Positions 61,677-64,000 of a stretch of DNA of 64,000 nt are shown here, in pieces (the stretch's first letter is position 1; every line of letters starts with the position of its first letter). Source of the stretch: Aeromonas lusitana (GTDB lineage Bacteria; Pseudomonadota; Gammaproteobacteria; Enterobacterales; Aeromonadaceae). Below the pieces are notes generated by a model. It did not search any database. It saw nothing but the letters and a program-made list of their open reading frames with translations, and was not told the DNA's origin. The translations under genes were made by a program, and so were the position numbers. The DNA is taken from positions 62,001 through 126,000 of the forward strand of contig NZ_PGCP01000005.1 in the NCBI RefSeq assembly GCF_002812985.1, in the 5' to 3' direction.

Positions 61677-61742
61677 CACCATATCACTACTGCACCGCAA
61701 GATGCTGCACGTGCAATTCACTCATGTGTAATTAACGGCTCA

Positions 61743-62081
61743 TCAATGGCGCTCGGAGGCGAGGTTGATGGTGTACTTGGGCAGCTCCACCACCAGATCC
61801 TCGTCCGCCAGGCGGGCCTGGCAGCTCAAGCGGGATTCCGGCTCAAGACCCCACGCCTTGTCCAGCATGTCATCTTCCAGCTCGTCGCTCGGCTCGAGGG
61901 AGTCGAAGCCTTCACGCACCACGCAGTGGCAGGTGGTGCAGGCGCAGGACTTCTCGCAGGCGTGCTCGATCTCGATGCCGTTGCGCAGCGCGATGTCCAG
62001 AATGGTCTCACCGCTCGCGCCCTCGAGGGCGGCGCCGTCCGGACAGAGTTCGGGGTGAGGCAGAATGATCAGTTTTGGCAT
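61743..62081 (-). CDS. fdx: ISC-type 2Fe-2S ferredoxin
   Basis: This 112-residue adrenodoxin-like ferredoxin has ligands C42, C48, C51 and C87, exactly the E. coli Fdx positions. It supplies electrons to IscU/IscS during Fe-S cluster assembly. It begins one base after hscA. In E. coli the next gene is iscX, which is missing here. Confidence 0.97.
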   Translation of the reverse strand: MPKLIILPHPELCPDGAALEGASGETILDIALRNGIEIEHACEKSCACTTCHCVVREGFDSLEPSDELEDDMLDKAWGLEPESRLSCQARLADEDLVVELPKYTINLASERH

Positions 62082-62082
62082 A

Positions 62083-63930
62083 TTACACCTTGTTGACGTT
62101 TTGGCCGGTCAGCACCTTGCGAATGGAGGCATCCATACGACGGGCCGCAAACTCGCCACTGGCAGCATCCGCCGCCTCGATGGCATCTTTGATTTGATTG
62201 GTTGTGCCGGTGGCACGCATGGCCAGCAGATGTTGGATGGCGGCATCGATCTCGGCGCGCTCGGCGGCATTGAGCAAGGCCTCGCCATCGGCGGCCAGGG
62301 CGGCGTTGAGACTCTCCACCACCCGATCCGCTTCCACCTGCTGCTCCGCCAGCATGCGGGCATCCATGTCTTGCTGGGCATTGGCGATGGAGGCACTCAG
62401 CATGCTGAGAATGTCCTCTTCCGCCAGACCATAAGAGGGTTTTATCTGGATTTCTGCCTGTACACCGGAAGATTTCTCCATGGCGCTCACCGACAGCAGT
62501 CCATCCGCATCCACCTGGAAGGTGACACGGATGTGGGCGGCGCCCGCCGCCATGGGCGGAATGCCGGTCAGGGTGAAGCGCGCGAGGGAGCGGCAATCCG
62601 CCACCAGTTCGCGTTCCCCCTGCACCACGTGGATCGCCATGGCGGTCTGACCGTCCTTGAAGGTAGTGAACTCCTGGGCGCGGGCCACCGGTATGGTGGT
62701 GTTGCGCGGGATCACCTTCTCGGCGAGGCCGCCCATGGTTTCGAGCCCCAGGGAGAGCGGGATCACGTCCAGCAGCAGCATCTCGGCATCCGGCTTGTTG
62801 CCCACCAGGATGTCTGCCTGGATGGCGGCGCCGATGGCCACCACCTTGTCCGGGTCTATGCTGGTGAGCGGCGTGCGCTGGAAGAACTGGCCCACCTGCT
62901 CGCGCACCAGGGGCACCCGGGTCGAACCGCCGACCATCACCACTTCCAGCACTTCTACTTGTTCGAGCCCCGCATCGCGCAGGGCGCGGCGGCAGGCCAG
63001 CAGGGTGCGTTTGACCAGCGGCAGTATCAGGGCATCGAACTGGGCACGGCTCACTTCCCCCTGCCAGTTGGCAAAGGTGCAGGAGACGCTGTCGGCATCG
63101 GTCAGACCATGCTTGACGCTGGCGGCCAGGTCCAGCAACTCGCGCTGGCTGCGGGCGTCCAGCTGACCATTCAGGCCAGCCTGCTCCTTGATCCAGTCCG
63201 CCAGCAGGTGATCGAAGTCATCACCGCCGAGGGCCGAGTCGCCGCCGGTGGCCATCACCTCGAACACGCCGCGATGCAGGCGCAGGATGGAGATGTCAAA
63301 GGTACCACCGCCGAGGTCATAGACGGCGATCACCCCTTCCTGACCAGAATCCAGGCCGTAGGCGATGGCGGCAGCGGTCGGTTCGTTCAGCAGTCGCAGC
63401 ACGTGCAGACCGGCCAGACGGGCCGCGTCCTTGGTGCCCTGGCGCTGGGCGTCATCGAAATAGGCGGGCACGGTAATGACCACGCCATCGAGATCCCCAC
63501 CGAGCACGGCGGCGCCGCGGGCGGCCAGGGCTTTCAAGAGCTCGGCCGAGACCTGCACCGGGTTGACCAGGCCCTGACGGGTCTGCAACTGGGGCATGCC
63601 GCTGTCGCTTGCCACAAATTCATAGGGCTGCTGGCGGGTATCGATATCCGCCAGCGCCTTGCCCATCATCCGCTTGATGGAGACTATGGTGTTGTGGGGA
63701 TCCAGGGCGGCTTCGCGCTTGGCGTCGAACCCGACCCGAATGCTCTCGGCCTGGTAGTGCACCACAGAGGGCAGAAGGTCGCGCCCCTGCTCATCACACA
63801 GGGTATCGGCCTGGCCGCTGCGCACGGCGGCGACGAGGGAATTGGTAGTGCCGAGATCGATGCCAACGGCACGTTTGTGCTGATGAGGTGCGGCGCTCTG
63901 GCCGGGCTCGGCGATTTGCAGTAATGCCAT
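62083..63930 (-). CDS. hscA: Fe-S assembly chaperone HscA (Hsp70)
   Basis: This 615-residue specialised Hsp70 has an ATPase domain ([14 protein letters not shown] near residue 24; [15 protein letters not shown] near 205) and a substrate-binding domain from about 390. With HscB it drives cluster release from IscU. It lies between hscB and fdx as in the standard isc operon, with 28 bases to hscB and one to fdx. Confidence 0.98.
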   Translation of the reverse strand: MALLQIAEPGQSAAPHQHKRAVGIDLGTTNSLVAAVRSGQADTLCDEQGRDLLPSVVHYQAESIRVGFDAKREAALDPHNTIVSIKRMMGKALADIDTRQQPYEFVASDSGMPQLQTRQGLVNPVQVSAELLKALAARGAAVLGGDLDGVVITVPAYFDDAQRQGTKDAARLAGLHVLRLLNEPTAAAIAYGLDSGQEGVIAVYDLGGGTFDISILRLHRGVFEVMATGGDSALGGDDFDHLLADWIKEQAGLNGQLDARSQRELLDLAASVKHGLTDADSVSCTFANWQGEVSRAQFDALILPLVKRTLLACRRALRDAGLEQVEVLEVVMVGGSTRVPLVREQVGQFFQRTPLTSIDPDKVVAIGAAIQADILVGNKPDAEMLLLDVIPLSLGLETMGGLAEKVIPRNTTIPVARAQEFTTFKDGQTAMAIHVVQGERELVADCRSLARFTLTGIPPMAAGAAHIRVTFQVDADGLLSVSAMEKSSGVQAEIQIKPSYGLAEEDILSMLSASIANAQQDMDARMLAEQQVEADRVVESLNAALAADGEALLNAAERAEIDAAIQHLLAMRATGTTNQIKDAIEAADAASGEFAARRMDASIRKVLTGQNVNKV

Positions 63931-63958
63931 GGGTAATCAAACTTCCAGCGTTAGAGGA

Positions 63959-64000
63959 TCAAGACTCGAACAACGAGTCTTCGAATCGTTCCAGCTCCTC
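63959..64000 (-). CDS. hscB: HscB co-chaperone, last 13 residues
   Basis: Only the C-terminal EELERFEDSLFES and the stop are in the window. The position directly upstream of hscA and the ending, like that of E. coli HscB, identify it. Confidence 0.85.
   Translation of the reverse strand, partial: EELERFEDSLFES

Overview
The window looks like a chromosomal core-genome segment of an Aeromonas species (Gammaproteobacteria). It is GC-rich. Its proteins read like close relatives of E. coli and Vibrio proteins, and the gene order (cmk-rpsA-ihfB-lapAB, nuoA-N, rlmN-pilW-rodZ-ispG-hisS-yfgM-bamB-der, hscBA-fdx-pepB) is that of Aeromonas and its relatives. The genus is inferred from family knowledge; no search was run. 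I see no prophage, insertion sequence, integrase or CRISPR array.

Layout. 1-3.9 kb, minus strand: cmk, rpsA, ihfB, lapA, lapB (cut by the window edge). 4.1-10.9 kb: ribA, a divergent LysR/MFS pair, a YecM-like protein, a membrane-anchored protein of unknown function, an NfsA-like nitroreductase and an AbgT transporter. 11-16.4 kb: a signalling stretch with a GGDEF-EAL protein, a two-TM protein, a LysR regulator, a CheY-CheC fusion and a small PAS protein. 16.5-21 kb: ltaE, an SDR, an XRE regulator, an aldo/keto reductase, an RRM RNA-binding protein and a membrane protein. 21.2-24.1 kb: mepA and a LemA-TPM-TPM cluster. 24.1-24.9 kb: tRNA-Ser(GGA) followed by degenerate copies of its 3' end and terminator. 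24.9-27.2 kb: a cupin and a MotC/MotD-like stator pair. 27.5-42.6 kb: the complete complex I operon nuoABCDEFGHIJKLMN, with a Fur-box-like site upstream. 43-46.9 kb: purL on the minus strand. 47-48.8 kb: mltF and an unannotated-looking 48-residue basic protein behind a long hairpin. 48.9-58.6 kb, minus strand: yfgJ, der, bamB, yfgM, hisS, ispG, rodZ, pilW, rlmN and ndk. 58.9-64 kb, minus strand: two tandem peptidase B paralogues, fdx, hscA and the last codons of hscB.

Most genes are housekeeping. They cover translation (rpsA, hisS, tRNA-Ser, rlmN, der), envelope building (lapAB, mepA, mltF, bamB, rodZ), respiration (nuo), Fe-S assembly (hscBA-fdx) and nucleotide or cofactor synthesis (cmk, ndk, purL, ribA, ispG). 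The less ordinary signals are the tRNA-tail repeats, mini-ORFs that fill three nuo intercistronic gaps, the hairpin plus small basic protein after mltF, the CheY-CheC/PAS pair, and the pepB duplication without iscX. No wholly novel multi-gene system is evident.
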